From positions 148,922 to 212,921 of the forward strand of contig NZ_LXYO01000034.1 in assembly GCF_001650915.1 (NCBI RefSeq): a DNA stretch of 64,000 bases, given 5' to 3'. The position numbers and the translations under genes are program-made. Of the stretch, positions 1 to 12,898 are shown in pieces. The stretch's first letter is position 1; every line of letters begins with the position of its first letter. The notes beneath the pieces were generated by a model. That model saw nothing but the letters and a program-made list of their open reading frames with translations, was not told the DNA's origin and ran no database searches. The DNA is from Marinobacter sp. EhC06 (GTDB lineage Bacteria > Pseudomonadota > Gammaproteobacteria > Pseudomonadales > Oleiphilaceae).

Positions 1-603
1 CCGGATTTCCGGTTTATTTCCCACTACCCGGATTACCCGCCTTACATTGAGGCCATGGCGCGCCATATCGAGGCGCATTGGGCGAATCACGGGCGCAACC
101 AGAAGCTGGTGCTCTCCTACCACGGGGTGCCACTGAAGTACCTGACCAAAGGCGATCCATATCACTGTGAGTGCCACAAAACCTCACGACTGCTGGCGGA
201 ACGGCTCGGTCTGAGCAAGGAAGACTACATGACCACTTTCCAGTCAAGATTTGGCAAGGAAGAGTGGCTCAAGCCTTACACGGATGAGACCCTGAAATCG
301 CTGCCAGGCAAAGGCGTGAAATCCATCGATGTTTTTTGCCCCGGCTTCTCATCAGATTGCCTGGAAACCATTGAGGAAATTGACGAAGAGAACCGCGAGT
401 ACTTCATGGAAGCCGGTGGCGAAGGATTCAGCTATATTACCGCGCTGAACGCCACGCCGGGGCATATCGAAGCCCTGGTGAAACTGATCGAAGAGAACCT
501 GGAAGGCTGGCAGTTGCCGAAGAACGAACCTGAGGCTCTGTCTGCCCGTCAACAAAGAGCCGATGAGCAGAAAGAGATGATTTATCCGGGCAGGGATCTC
601 TGA
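1..603 (+). CDS. hemH: Ferrochelatase, C-terminal part (5' end outside window)
   Basis: Ferrochelatase inserts ferrous iron into protoporphyrin IX, the last step of heme synthesis. The open frame runs in from base 1 with no start, and 200 residues are visible, so roughly the C-terminal 55-60 percent of a usual ~340-residue protein. Family landmarks are the LSYHGVP segment with the metal-handling His, the CHKTSRLLAERL region, FQSRFGKEEWL, and CPGFSSDCLETIEEI with the conserved Glu. An internal ATG at 55 is not the real start because the homologous sequence continues upstream of it. No terminator is obvious after the stop. Confidence 0.95.
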   Translation, partial: PDFRFISHYPDYPPYIEAMARHIEAHWANHGRNQKLVLSYHGVPLKYLTKGDPYHCECHKTSRLLAERLGLSKEDYMTTFQSRFGKEEWLKPYTDETLKSLPGKGVKSIDVFCPGFSSDCLETIEEIDEENREYFMEAGGEGFSYITALNATPGHIEALVKLIEENLEGWQLPKNEPEALSARQQRADEQKEMIYPGRDL

Positions 604-632
604 TCTGACCCAGGCCCAGTACCGGGGCGGCA

Positions 633-851
633 TCACCTGCTCCGGTCTTCCCCCTTCTCCTCAGTATCTACAGAAAGATCCGGTACAGACTGACAGAACG
701 TGCACTCGTCTGTATCCACCGCTGCACCGCCGGCTTCCACATAACGCACCTTATGACTCGCCTTGCCCCGATTGGCGGACACAGAAAACTTCCTATCGCG
801 ACGTTCGGCTGAACTGGAGTCAGGTGACTCAAGATGTTGAAAGTCGGTCAT
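633..851 (-). CDS. Small hypothetical protein with a CxxC pair
   Basis: A 72-residue frame convergent with hemH. I do not recognise the family. It is hydrophilic and charged, with no membrane segment. The only feature is a DECTFCQS segment near residue 50 that places two Cys in a CxxC spacing, as in small zinc or redox proteins. A GAGGG ribosome-binding sequence lies about 7 bases before the ATG, which favours a real gene. Against it are the low-complexity composition and the short length. It could also be a chance frame. Confidence 0.4.
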   Translation of the reverse strand: MTDFQHLESPDSSSAERRDRKFSVSANRGKASHKVRYVEAGGAAVDTDECTFCQSVPDLSVDTEEKGEDRSR

Positions 852-991
852 AACAAGCCCTCGAAGAATCTATACCCTGATGATGAGGGTTAATTGGCCC
901 CAAACCAAGTAGGGATAACCACAGCGATTCATGAACAGTTGGCGCTTTGGGAGAGGAGGTAGTTCAGAAGAAAGGAGATAAAAGGAAAAAA

Positions 992-1082
992 TGGCGGTGG
1001 GCCAGGGATTCGAACCCCGGGAAGGCTACTAACCTTCGGCGGTTTTCAAGACCGCTGCATTCAGCCACTCTGCCAGCCCACC
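992..1082 (-). tRNA. tRNA-Ser (anticodon UGA)
   Basis: The minus strand reads as a type II tRNA. A seven-base acceptor stem (GGTGGGC with GCCCACC) is followed by a D arm containing GAGTGGCTGAA. The anticodon arm GCGGTCTTGAAAACCGC has the loop CTTGAAA, giving anticodon TGA. A long variable arm typical of Ser tRNAs and a T arm with GGTTCGAATCC follow. The encoded CCA end is included (992-994). A run of T follows immediately on the minus strand and may aid termination. A strong promoter lies upstream at 1120-1147. Confidence 0.97.
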
Positions 1083-1119
1083 GGTTTTTCCATTCGCCGC
1101 CATTGCGACAGCGGTGAGC

Positions 1120-1147
1120 ATGATACCGGAATTGCCTGTGCTGTCAA
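1120..1147 (-). promoter_or_regulatory. Sigma-70 promoter for tRNA-Ser
   Basis: On the minus strand a perfect -35 box TTGACA (1142-1147) is separated by 16 bases from TATCAT (1120-1125, five of six consensus positions). Transcription would begin near 1113, about 30 bases before the mature 5' end of the tRNA, the expected distance for a short processed leader. Confidence 0.7.
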
Positions 1148-1228
1148 CGCTCTGCATAAAACCCGCCGCATTTTTCAACATTAACGGTTTTTAATGGAAT
1201 CCGGAAGACGGTTTCCTGTCGTAAATGA

Positions 1229-1256
1229 TTGAAAGTTGCGTATCTGACACTATTAT
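1229..1256 (+). promoter_or_regulatory. Sigma-70 promoter for the BI-1 family gene
   Basis: TTGAAA (1229-1234) and TATTAT (1251-1256) are separated by 16 bases, and each matches consensus at five of six positions. The predicted start lies about 30 bases before the start codon at 1294. Confidence 0.6.
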
Positions 1257-1293
1257 GGGACACAGTATCCAGTCGTTATAAACGGAGATGACA

Positions 1294-1992
1294 ATGGAAG
1301 ACAGACGATTCGGCGTTCAGAACTCTCAGGGAGCCTATTCGACTCCCCAGACGGAGCGCGCGACCACTGGCATCAGCGATGATGCGATGAAGGTGTTGCG
1401 CAACACCTACATGCTGCTTGGCATGACCCTCGCCTTCTCGGCGCTGACGGCATTCCTGAACATGAACGGAACCCACCCGGGCTTCCTGATCACCATCGTG
1501 GGATACATTGGGCTGCTGTTCGCAACCTATAAGCTGAAGAACAGCCCCTGGGGCATCGTCACCACCTTCGCCCTGACCGGCTTCATGGGTTACACCCTGG
1601 GTCCGATCATCGGCGCGTTTGTGGCTGCCGGCGCTTCCTCGATTGTGGCCCAGGCGCTGACACTGACCGCTGTTGCGTTCGTTGGTCTGTCTGCCACGGC
1701 AATTATCACCAAGAAAGACTTCAGCTTCATGTCCAGCTTCCTGACTGCGGGTGCGTTCGTGCTGATCGGTGCCATGCTGCTGGCCTTCCTGATGGAGAGC
1801 TCTGTTCTTCACCTGGCGGTGTCCGCTGGCTTCACCATCTTTGCGTCCATCATGATCCTGTTTGAGACCAGCCAGATCATCAAGGGTGGAGAGCGCAACT
1901 ATGTGATCGCCACTGTTGGCCTGTATGTATCCATCTACAACCTGTTCGTCAGCCTGCTGCACCTGCTGTCTGCGTTCAGTGGCGAAGATTGA
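1294..1992 (+). CDS. yccA: Bax inhibitor-1 (YccA/YbhL) family inner-membrane protein
   Basis: A 232-residue protein with seven hydrophobic segments, as in the BI-1 family. In E. coli, YccA binds and modulates the membrane protease FtsH. Characteristic sequence includes NTYMLLGMTLAFSALTAF near the first segment, and MILFETSQIIKGGERNYVIA before the last, where the conserved acidic residues of the family's pore lie. The start at 1294 is preferred over an ATG two codons upstream because GGAG at 1284-1287 is six bases before it. The gene is monocistronic, with its own promoter and a strong terminator. Confidence 0.85.
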   Translation: MEDRRFGVQNSQGAYSTPQTERATTGISDDAMKVLRNTYMLLGMTLAFSALTAFLNMNGTHPGFLITIVGYIGLLFATYKLKNSPWGIVTTFALTGFMGYTLGPIIGAFVAAGASSIVAQALTLTAVAFVGLSATAIITKKDFSFMSSFLTAGAFVLIGAMLLAFLMESSVLHLAVSAGFTIFASIMILFETSQIIKGGERNYVIATVGLYVSIYNLFVSLLHLLSAFSGED

Positions 1993-2015
1993 TACCAGGC
2001 TGAATTAGCCGCTTT

Positions 2016-2042
2016 AAAACCCCGGCAGTTGCCGGGGTTTTT
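2016..2042 (+). terminator. Rho-independent terminator after yccA
   Basis: AACCCCGGCA pairs with TGCCGGGGTT across a two-base loop and is followed by six T residues. It starts about 25 bases after the stop codon at 1990-1992. Confidence 0.9.
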
Positions 2043-2095
2043 GCTTTCGGTACACTGAAAGCCTGTACACGGCAGATCAGGAACGAACAGGAACC

Positions 2096-2512
2096 ATGTC
2101 GGAAACCACCTCTGAAACCTTCACCCTGGTAATTACCGGCGCGCCCTACTCGTCCCAGGCACCCCAGACCGCCCTTGGCTTTGCACAGGCTGCCGTAGAG
2201 GCCGGCCACCGCATTGACCGGGTCTTCCTCTACGGTGACGGTGTGCATCTGGCCTCGGCACTCTGCGCACCGCCGTCTGACGAGACCAACTGGTCTGAGG
2301 CATGGTCTCAATTTCTGGCGGACCACAGCGTTCCCGGCGTCGCCTGCATTGCCTCGGCGCTGCGTCGTGGGCTGGCAAACGAAACCGAGCAGAAACGCTA
2401 CGAGTTGCCAGGGGCCAATCTGCGCGCTCCGTTTGAAATCGCCGGCCTCGGAGAGTGGGTCGAAGGACGGATTAAGTCCACACGAACACTCTACTTTCAC
2501 GCTGGAGACTAA
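2096..2512 (+). CDS. tusD: Sulfurtransferase TusD (DsrE family)
   Basis: First gene of a TusBCD-TusE sulfur relay that carries persulfide sulfur towards MnmA for 2-thiolation of tRNA wobble uridine. The 138-residue protein has the DsrE fold pattern: LVITGAPYSSQAPQTALGFA at the start, FLYGDGVHLA, and the active-site Cys84 within VACIASALRRG. Cys84 corresponds to the sulfur-accepting Cys of E. coli TusD. The stop is followed two bases later by the tusC start, so translation is probably coupled. TusA, the donor to this complex, is not in the window. Confidence 0.93.
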   Translation: MSETTSETFTLVITGAPYSSQAPQTALGFAQAAVEAGHRIDRVFLYGDGVHLASALCAPPSDETNWSEAWSQFLADHSVPGVACIASALRRGLANETEQKRYELPGANLRAPFEIAGLGEWVEGRIKSTRTLYFHAGD

Positions 2513-2514
2513 CC

Positions 2515-2865
2515 GTGAGCACATTGATCATGATTGACCAGCCACCCTACGGCGCGTGGACCGGCCGGGAGGCCCTGGATATGGCGTTCTCGCTTGCAGC
2601 CTTTGACCAGCCGGCATCACTGCTGTTCACGGGGGCCGGCGTTAACTGGCTGAGACAGGCGCAGGAAGCCGGCGGTATTGGGCAGAAGTCTGTGGAGAAG
2701 AATTTGTCAGCGGCACCCATTTTCGGTATTGAGGCGATAATGGCCGATCGTTCTGCATGCAGCACCTACGGGCTGGATGAGAATTCGCTGATTGAAGGCG
2801 TGACTCTGGTGGATGCCGATGCCGCTCTGCTCACAAATTATGACCACACTGCTTTCGCAGGTTAG
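2515..2865 (+). CDS. tusC: Sulfur relay protein TusC
   Basis: A 116-residue DsrF-type subunit of the TusBCD heterohexamer, starting at GTG 2515 two bases after the tusD stop. Landmarks are DQPPYGAWTGREALDMAFSL and LLFTGAGVNWL. In E. coli this subunit is structural rather than a persulfide carrier. A Cys occurs in the SACSTYGL segment. GGAG lies just upstream, inside the end of tusD. Confidence 0.9.
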   Translation: MSTLIMIDQPPYGAWTGREALDMAFSLAAFDQPASLLFTGAGVNWLRQAQEAGGIGQKSVEKNLSAAPIFGIEAIMADRSACSTYGLDENSLIEGVTLVDADAALLTNYDHTAFAG

Positions 2866-2870
2866 CCACC

Positions 2871-3155
2871 ATGACTGCCATCAAGACATTACACATCCTG
2901 AACAAATCCCCCGATAATCCCCGCGCGGCCAAATGTCTTGAAATGGTCTCGGAGGAAGATGGTCTCTTGCTTATCGGCGGTGGTGTTTTGTTCCTTGCAA
3001 CCGGAAACCTGCCCGGCGCCGCCAAGGTATTTGCGCTTTCGCCGGACGTTGACGCCCGCGGTCTCGGAAAGCTGAAATGGAGTAGCGCCAGTGCTGTGGA
3101 TTTCGCAGAGATGGTCCAGCTTTCACTTCAGGCACAAAGGGTAGTCAGTTGGTAG
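2871..3155 (+). CDS. tusB: Sulfur relay protein TusB (DsrH family)
   Basis: A 94-residue DsrH/TusB homologue, the smallest subunit of TusBCD. It begins TLHILNKSP, the typical family opening, and continues with EEDGLLLIGGGVLFL and a C-terminal region ending QAQRVVSW. E. coli TusB likewise starts MLHTL and ends near a Trp. It starts five bases after tusC and ends three bases before tusE, so all four genes form one operon. Confidence 0.88.
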   Translation: MTAIKTLHILNKSPDNPRAAKCLEMVSEEDGLLLIGGGVLFLATGNLPGAAKVFALSPDVDARGLGKLKWSSASAVDFAEMVQLSLQAQRVVSW

Positions 3156-3158
3156 ACC

Positions 3159-3485
3159 ATGACGGGTAATTCAATGCCAGAACGAAACAACGAAGGCTTT
3201 CTTGAAAACGCTCAGGATTGGACGGAAGCTGTCGCGACCGCCATTGCGGCCGAGGATGAGATGGAGCTGACCGAAAAGCACTGGGAAATCATCCAGTTTC
3301 TTCGTTCTTTTTATAAAGAACATGAAATGTCGCCACCCTCGAACCGACTGTTCGTGAAGGCGGTTAAAGAGGCGCTGGGCGAAGATAAGGGCAACAGCAT
3401 TTATCTGATGCAGTTGTTCCCCGGCACACCGGCAAAAACCGCCTGCCGGATTGCCGGACTACCACGCCCCACTAACTGTCTGTAG
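3159..3485 (+). CDS. tusE: TusE/DsrC family sulfur-carrier protein with two C-terminal cysteines
   Basis: A 108-residue TusE/DsrC homologue, which accepts sulfur from TusBCD and hands it on. The flexible C-terminal arm has the family ending IAGLPRPTNCL, with the penultimate Cys107. It also has Cys96 eleven positions upstream, the spacing of the second redox cysteine of true DsrC proteins. As I recall, E. coli TusE has Thr at that position and only the penultimate Cys. A helix-turn-helix-like body with MELTEKHWEIIQFLR fits the family. ATG at 3174 is an alternative start. The last 14 bases overlap the convergent gene at 3472. Confidence 0.9.
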   Translation: MTGNSMPERNNEGFLENAQDWTEAVATAIAAEDEMELTEKHWEIIQFLRSFYKEHEMSPPSNRLFVKAVKEALGEDKGNSIYLMQLFPGTPAKTACRIAGLPRPTNCL

Positions 3486-3843
3486 AACCCTTGGAGGTGT
3501 TACCTGTCTCGCTCCGCCTGTTGCGCTCCAGATCAGCAGCAGTGCCGAGAAAACTGCTCAGGCCGTTTTCAAAGAGGCCTGAGCCGAATTTCAGGAACTG
3601 ACGGGTGGACTCCTTAACGGTGCCGTCCAGGGCGCTTTCCGGCAGCTCCCGGATGGTATCGGCCACACCCTTTTTCACCCCACGGGTCACGGCGGGCTCG
3701 ATTTCCCGGCTGGCCTCGATGAGTTCATCGACCTTGGCATCCAGGTAAGGACGCACAACGAACCGCCAGAAGCCCCACAGGGTGGCAAGCACGGCAACAA
3801 CGGTTGCGGAAATCTGGATTGCTAATGTTGCCCATAAAGGCAT
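3472..3843 (-). CDS. Hypothetical single-pass membrane protein
   Basis: A 123-residue protein with one N-terminal membrane segment (about residues 5-27, LAIQISATVVAVLATLWGFW), followed by a charged, probably helical and largely cytoplasmic region. I do not recognise the family. It overlaps the end of tusE by 14 bases tail to tail. It lies 43 bases downstream of the DUF445 gene on the same strand, so the two membrane protein genes probably form an operon. An AGGAGG-like ribosome-binding sequence precedes the ATG. Confidence 0.75.
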   Translation of the reverse strand: MPLWATLAIQISATVVAVLATLWGFWRFVVRPYLDAKVDELIEASREIEPAVTRGVKKGVADTIRELPESALDGTVKESTRQFLKFGSGLFENGLSSFLGTAADLERNRRSETGNTSKGSTDS

Positions 3844-3886
3844 GGCCTTCCTCCTTGTGCGTCAGGCAAAACAGGGCGCACTCCGG

Positions 3887-5086
3887 CTAGAAATTCAAAT
3901 AGTTCAGGGACAGGAACTGAAGCAATCCTGCCAGGGCCCCGAAAATACCGCCCACGATCATCAACTGAACCTCCTCTTCCCGGAACGCCGGGCGAAGGAT
4001 GTCCTGGAACTCATCGGGTTTTAGCGCTTTCATCTGGCCGGACAGAACCTCTGCCACTACCGGCGCCCGTTCCCGGTTGAAGGCCGGGTCGCTGAACACG
4101 TCCCGGGTGGCAAGCACTGCCTTCTGGTTCATGGCCTTCTTCAGCTCCGTGTACCCCGTCATTCCTACAGTCACCTGAGCGGTCAGCTTCATGATGACAG
4201 AGTTGTCCAGCAATGGCCGAAGGTGTTTCTGGATGATTGCGCGTGTCCGGTCGCCATGGCTACCGTTAATCATGGCATCGGCTACTTTTTCGACAGTTAT
4301 CAGCTCTTCCGCCACCAGTTTTGCCCAGACATCGCTGATCTCCGGTTGCCTCCGCAGAAACAGCCCCTGGATTTTCCAGAACAGAAACCGCCGGGGCCTC
4401 AGCGGGGCAAAGATCAGATTTATCGCAATCCAGTTGGTTAGGAACCCGACCACAAAGCCTCCGAGTGGCAGCAGCCAGGGTTCAGGGTAGCGAGTCCATA
4501 AAGGCACAAGAACCGCTCCCAGGATGCCGCCGATGATCGCGCCACGGTTGATCACCGATTGCAGCTCCACCGCACCGGCTTGCTGGAAGATCCGGTTCAT
4601 CATATCCGGATGCCTCTCCAGTTCCCGGCTGAGCAGAGCCTTCAGATCCACCAGCTCATCCAGATCGTCGCCGAAGTCCTCAACCAGCTCCTCTACCCTG
4701 GACGGCAACTGCTCCCGGGCCCACTGGTAAATACGGTTTCTGACAAACAAAGGCAGGTTGTCCCAGAGAACGGGCTGGATCTCGTACATGACTTCATCAA
4801 TGTACTCATCCATCCGCGGGGTAACCTGGCTAATAACCTGTTCAACGATGCGCTGGGGTTCGAGCTTCTGGTAGACGGCGTTCAGGTCGCCGAACTGCTG
4901 GAGAGTCCTGTCGATGCAGATGTGCGCCATCTTTTCAGCCTTGCGGGGGATCACCCCCTGCCAGCCCACCAGGCCTACGCCGATGAACTGCACCGGATAA
5001 AAGGACATCTGGATGGCAAGCCAGTTGGTCAGCCAACCAACCACGGCCGCCATGAGTGGCACGGACAGAAGCGCAACGTCGAACAA
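3887..5086 (-). CDS. DUF445 family membrane protein
   Basis: A 399-residue protein of the DUF445 family, whose function is not established. The family signature occurs twice: VVGWLTNWLAIQMSF near the N-terminus and VVGFLTNWIAINLIFAP near residue 235, both followed by a segment of the QGVIPRK or QGLFLRRQPE type. A hydrophobic C-terminal segment (IVGGIFGALAGLLQFL) suggests a hairpin-like membrane topology, with the long charged helical parts outside the bilayer. It is the first gene of a likely two-gene unit with the small membrane protein downstream. The 223 bases between this gene and nfuA hold no convincing gene. Confidence 0.85.
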   Translation of the reverse strand: MFDVALLSVPLMAAVVGWLTNWLAIQMSFYPVQFIGVGLVGWQGVIPRKAEKMAHICIDRTLQQFGDLNAVYQKLEPQRIVEQVISQVTPRMDEYIDEVMYEIQPVLWDNLPLFVRNRIYQWAREQLPSRVEELVEDFGDDLDELVDLKALLSRELERHPDMMNRIFQQAGAVELQSVINRGAIIGGILGAVLVPLWTRYPEPWLLPLGGFVVGFLTNWIAINLIFAPLRPRRFLFWKIQGLFLRRQPEISDVWAKLVAEELITVEKVADAMINGSHGDRTRAIIQKHLRPLLDNSVIMKLTAQVTVGMTGYTELKKAMNQKAVLATRDVFSDPAFNRERAPVVAEVLSGQMKALKPDEFQDILRPAFREEEVQLMIVGGIFGALAGLLQFLSLNYLNF

Positions 5087-5309
5087 GTTAGACCCCGGTG
5101 TAAGAGTGAAATCCGTTTAAGCCGGTGATAATGCCGCTAACGGGCAGTCAGGATAGTACCTGTCTGATGTTTCTGTGTATGCGACAAATGATGAAGTAAC
5201 TGAAATGTCACAACATTGGCCGTGCAGCCATGGTGGTGACGGTATTGCGGCAGTCTGAAGGAGGTACCGCGTCCACAGGGACGCGATACACCGGGGAGAG
5301 ATGGCCTTC

Positions 5310-5897
5310 TTACTGGTAGTAGGCGTTCTCAGTGTAGGAGTGGTCGGTCACATCACGTACGGCGGTTATTTCCGGCACGCGCTCCTTCAATGTTGATTCA
5401 ACGCCCTGCTTCAGGGTCAGACTCACCGCAGAGCAACCCTGACAACCGCCGCCGAACCGAAGCACCGCCACGGATTCGTCGACGATCTCCACAAGAGATA
5501 CCTCGCCACCATGGGCCGCCAGGTTCGGATTGATCTCGGAAGCCAGAATGTAATTCACCCGATCCGGCAGAGGCGCATCGTCATCGATCTTTGGCACTTT
5601 TGCATTCGGTGCCTTGATGGTGAGCTGACCACCCATCTGGTCCTTGGAGTAATCCACATACGCTTCTTCCAGGAAGGGCACTGAATTGTGATCCAGATAC
5701 AGGATGAATTTGTCCAGATCCACCTGCTCGTCCGTAGGTACCACTTCATTGGGCGGGCAGTAGGCCAGACAGGTCTCGGCATTCTTGGTACCGGGCTGGG
5801 TAACGAAAATACGCACGCCCATGCCTTCCACGTCCTGTTTCTCGATAAGTTGTGCAAGATAATCCCGTGCGGGATCTGTCACAGTAACCTGAGCCAT
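5310..5897 (-). CDS. nfuA: Fe-S biogenesis protein NfuA
   Basis: NfuA carries and delivers [4Fe-4S] clusters, especially under oxidative stress or iron limitation. The 195-residue length fits the two-domain form. An N-terminal degenerate A-type scaffold (residues 1-95; its Cys at 43 and 47 are not the usual cluster set) is followed by a C-terminal Nfu domain with the cluster-binding pair Cys152 and Cys155 in [10 protein letters not shown]. It is transcribed divergently from metH across a 232-base region. Downstream, an 18-base GC-rich hairpin at about 5268-5286 lacks a T tract and is not a clear terminator. Confidence 0.95.
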   Translation of the reverse strand: MAQVTVTDPARDYLAQLIEKQDVEGMGVRIFVTQPGTKNAETCLAYCPPNEVVPTDEQVDLDKFILYLDHNSVPFLEEAYVDYSKDQMGGQLTIKAPNAKVPKIDDDAPLPDRVNYILASEINPNLAAHGGEVSLVEIVDESVAVLRFGGGCQGCSAVSLTLKQGVESTLKERVPEITAVRDVTDHSYTENAYYQ

Positions 5898-6067
5898 GTT
5901 TTCAACCCGTTTGAAAGTTTGAGTTCATTTTAAGGGAGTTCGCGGGAACATGAAAGACCAAGTAAAATAGTCGGGCTTTACGAAGGTAATGAATTTCCCG
6001 TATTGGCAGGTATTTGCGAAAGGCAATTGATAATCGTCATTCGTACTAAGACGGGCTCAGGCATTTT

Positions 6068-6076
6068 TGCTATGAT
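6068..6076 (+). promoter_or_regulatory. Extended -10 promoter for metH
   Basis: TGCTATGAT gives an extended -10 element (TGn plus TATGAT), about 55 bases before the metH start. No good -35 box is present at 16-18 bases, as is usual for extended -10 promoters. I see no cobalamin riboswitch in the leader. Confidence 0.4.
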
Positions 6077-6129
6077 CCCGCGCCATTGAAATTATTACAG
6101 CGTTATTAACGACATCCGGAAGTAATTCT

Positions 6130-9828
<3,699 letters not shown>

Positions 9829-9861
9829 GCTTCAGTCGGGACAAAGATCAGGGGCAGATGT

Positions 9862-10098
9862 ATGACGGAGTCTTCAGAGGCTGAGAAAAAGGATCAGAAA
9901 AAGCAGCGCGGACCTGGCGTTTTCAAAGTCATGCAAAGCATTCTGGCCGGTGCTTTCGGAGTACAGTCCGACAAGCGCCGGGAAGAGGACTTCTCAAGCC
10001 ATAGCCCCTGGCCTTATATCATCGCTGGCATCCTGTTCACAGCCAGCTTCGTGGTGGGCCTGATTGTTATCGTGAATCTGGTCCTGGCGAGCCAGTAG
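9862..10098 (+). CDS. DUF2970 family small membrane protein
   Basis: A 78-residue protein that starts 33 bases after metH and is probably co-transcribed with it. The pattern VFKVMQSILAGAFGVQSDKRREEDF followed by one membrane segment (about residues 52-75) matches the DUF2970 family as I know it. Function is unknown. The N-terminal 30 residues are charged and probably cytoplasmic. It ends two bases before the convergent small gene at 10101. Confidence 0.8.
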   Translation: MTESSEAEKKDQKKQRGPGVFKVMQSILAGAFGVQSDKRREEDFSSHSPWPYIIAGILFTASFVVGLIVIVNLVLASQ

Positions 10099-10100
10099 GA

Positions 10101-10205
10101 TTACTGGCCAGCTACCCAGACTACGGCGAACGCAACGGCAAGAACCACCAGGAGAACGGCGGCAACGGCATCGGCCTGACTATCAGAGCGTACGGTCTTT
10201 TTCAT
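10101..10205 (-). CDS. 34-residue single-pass membrane protein
   Basis: A complete small frame encodes 34 residues: a short charged N-terminus (MKKTVRSDSQADAVA), then one hydrophobic stretch of about 18 residues rich in Val, Ala and Leu, ending VWVAGQ. A good ribosome-binding sequence, AGAGGA, sits six bases before the ATG. The stop is two bases from the end of the convergent DUF2970 gene, so the interval is fully used. I cannot name the family. Size, coding bias and ribosome site make a real small membrane protein likely. Confidence 0.7.
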   Translation of the reverse strand: MKKTVRSDSQADAVAAVLLVVLAVAFAVVWVAGQ

Positions 10206-10460
10206 GTCTGTTCCTCTTTCCGAGTTGTGTCTCGTGTTTTTCTTATTTTCAAGGCAGCACCGCACAGCGGCCCTGCTACCTTTACTAAGTTAAGCAGTTA
10301 ATTGATATTCGTCCAGTCCATTGTTCCGCTTGCTTATCGCCTGAATCGATAAACATATTTTGAAATAATCATTTTAAGAATAAAAACCCGCTGTTATCCT
10401 TCCCGTCAGATATAAGGCCGCCGGCCTCGATATGTCGCTTTCAAGCAGGATCTTCCCACT
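10206..10460. promoter_or_regulatory. AT-rich divergent control region of cysI and the small membrane gene
   Basis: This 255-base interval separates two divergently read genes. Positions about 10285-10400 are markedly AT-rich compared with the surroundings and contain several -10-like hexamers. I cannot choose a single promoter with confidence. An activator site (for example CysB, whose sites are too degenerate to spot by eye) would be expected before cysI. Confidence 0.35.
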
Positions 10461-12105
<1,645 letters not shown>

Positions 12106-12113
<8 letters not shown>

Positions 12114-12612
12114 CGTTATTTCTCCGGATGGCAGCATCCGTCAGGACAACTGGGTTGTGATGCCCCGCCCGGCCGAAGGCGAATCGCTGGACATTCCGGC
12201 GGACCAGCCGGCATTGATCCCGGCGGATCTTTGGCTGGCCGGCTATGAGCACTTCACCGGAAGGCAGGATATCGGCGTATGGTTTGACAGCCACGACGAA
12301 CCGGAGATCCTGGATGGCCGGGTCAATGAGCTGCCGGTGATTGCGGTGAATTTCCCGAAGTTCAGTGATGGCCGGGGTTATAGCATTGGCCGATTGTTGC
12401 GTGAGCGCTTTGGCTACGTGAATGAGCTACGCGCCATCGGCGATGTGCTGCTGGATCAGCTGCAGTTCATGAAGCGTTGTGGATTTGATGCCTATGTGCT
12501 GAGGGCCGACAAGGACATCACCAAGGCGCAGAAATGCCTGAACTTCTTCAGTCAGGGCTACCAGGCTGCAACCGACACCGAAATCCCTCTGTTCCGGCGT
12601 CGGGCGTCTTAG
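12106..12612 (+). CDS. DUF934 family protein linked to sulfite reductase
   Basis: A 168-residue DUF934 protein. The family is almost always encoded next to CysI-type reductases and is presumed to help sulfite reduction, though its biochemistry is not known to me. Landmarks are FPKFSDGRGYSIGRLLRERF and the later GDVLLDQLQFMKRCGFDAY. The ATG at 12106 is chosen because AAGGAG lies seven bases upstream, inside the end of cysI. A longer TTG-started form from 12082 would lack such support. Confidence 0.88.
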
Positions 12613-12631
12613 TTTTCAGACTTTAGAGTAC

Positions 12632-12824
12632 GAAGAGAGAGGATTCACTTTCCAAAACACGCTCCTTGCGGCACCCCTCCGGGGTCCGGCCTGCAATCGT
12701 AGATTGCAGTCGTGCGGCTTTCGCATGAAGCTTCGCTTCATAAGCGCTCGGCCCCACCCATGTGACGCTTGGGCTCCGCCATCCATGGCTCCGCACAGTT
12801 TTGGAAAGTAAATCCTCTCTCTTC
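12632..12824 (-). repeat. Palindromic repeat element, copy A (long form)
   Basis: This 193-base element has 27-base terminal arms (12632-12658 and 12798-12824) that are complementary at 26 of 27 positions. Read on the minus strand, the core has GGAGCCATGGATGGCG, then TGAAGC-GAA-GCTTCA and GCAATC-TAC-GATTGC hairpins, then GACCCCGGAGGGGT. The same order of motifs appears in copy C at 60763-60948. It fills the gap between the convergent DUF934 and acuI genes, with a REP-like palindrome 20 bases away. No protein-coding content. Confidence 0.85.
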
Positions 12825-12844
12825 TATCCAAGCTTCGGAGTTCG

Positions 12845-12876
12845 GTAGGTCGGATTAGGCAAAGCCGTAATCCGAC
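12845..12876. repeat. REP-like palindrome, copy 1
   Basis: GTAGGTCGGATTA and TAATCCGAC form an inverted repeat around a short centre (GGCAAAGCCG, itself partly palindromic). Four more copies of the same unit occur in the window. Short palindromes of this sequence type are widespread in intergenic DNA of gammaproteobacteria. Confidence 0.85.
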
Positions 12877-12898
12877 AAACAACACCAACCGGAAAGAA

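Noticed and set aside
5204..5335. Short plus-strand frame and hairpin between DUF445 and nfuA
   Set aside because: 29 codons without a ribosome site; the hairpin at about 5268-5286 has no T tract.
6024..6045. Fur-box-like sequence in the nfuA-metH interval
   Set aside because: Best alignment to the 19-base consensus is about 13 of 19 with the outer half-sites poor; not enough to call.
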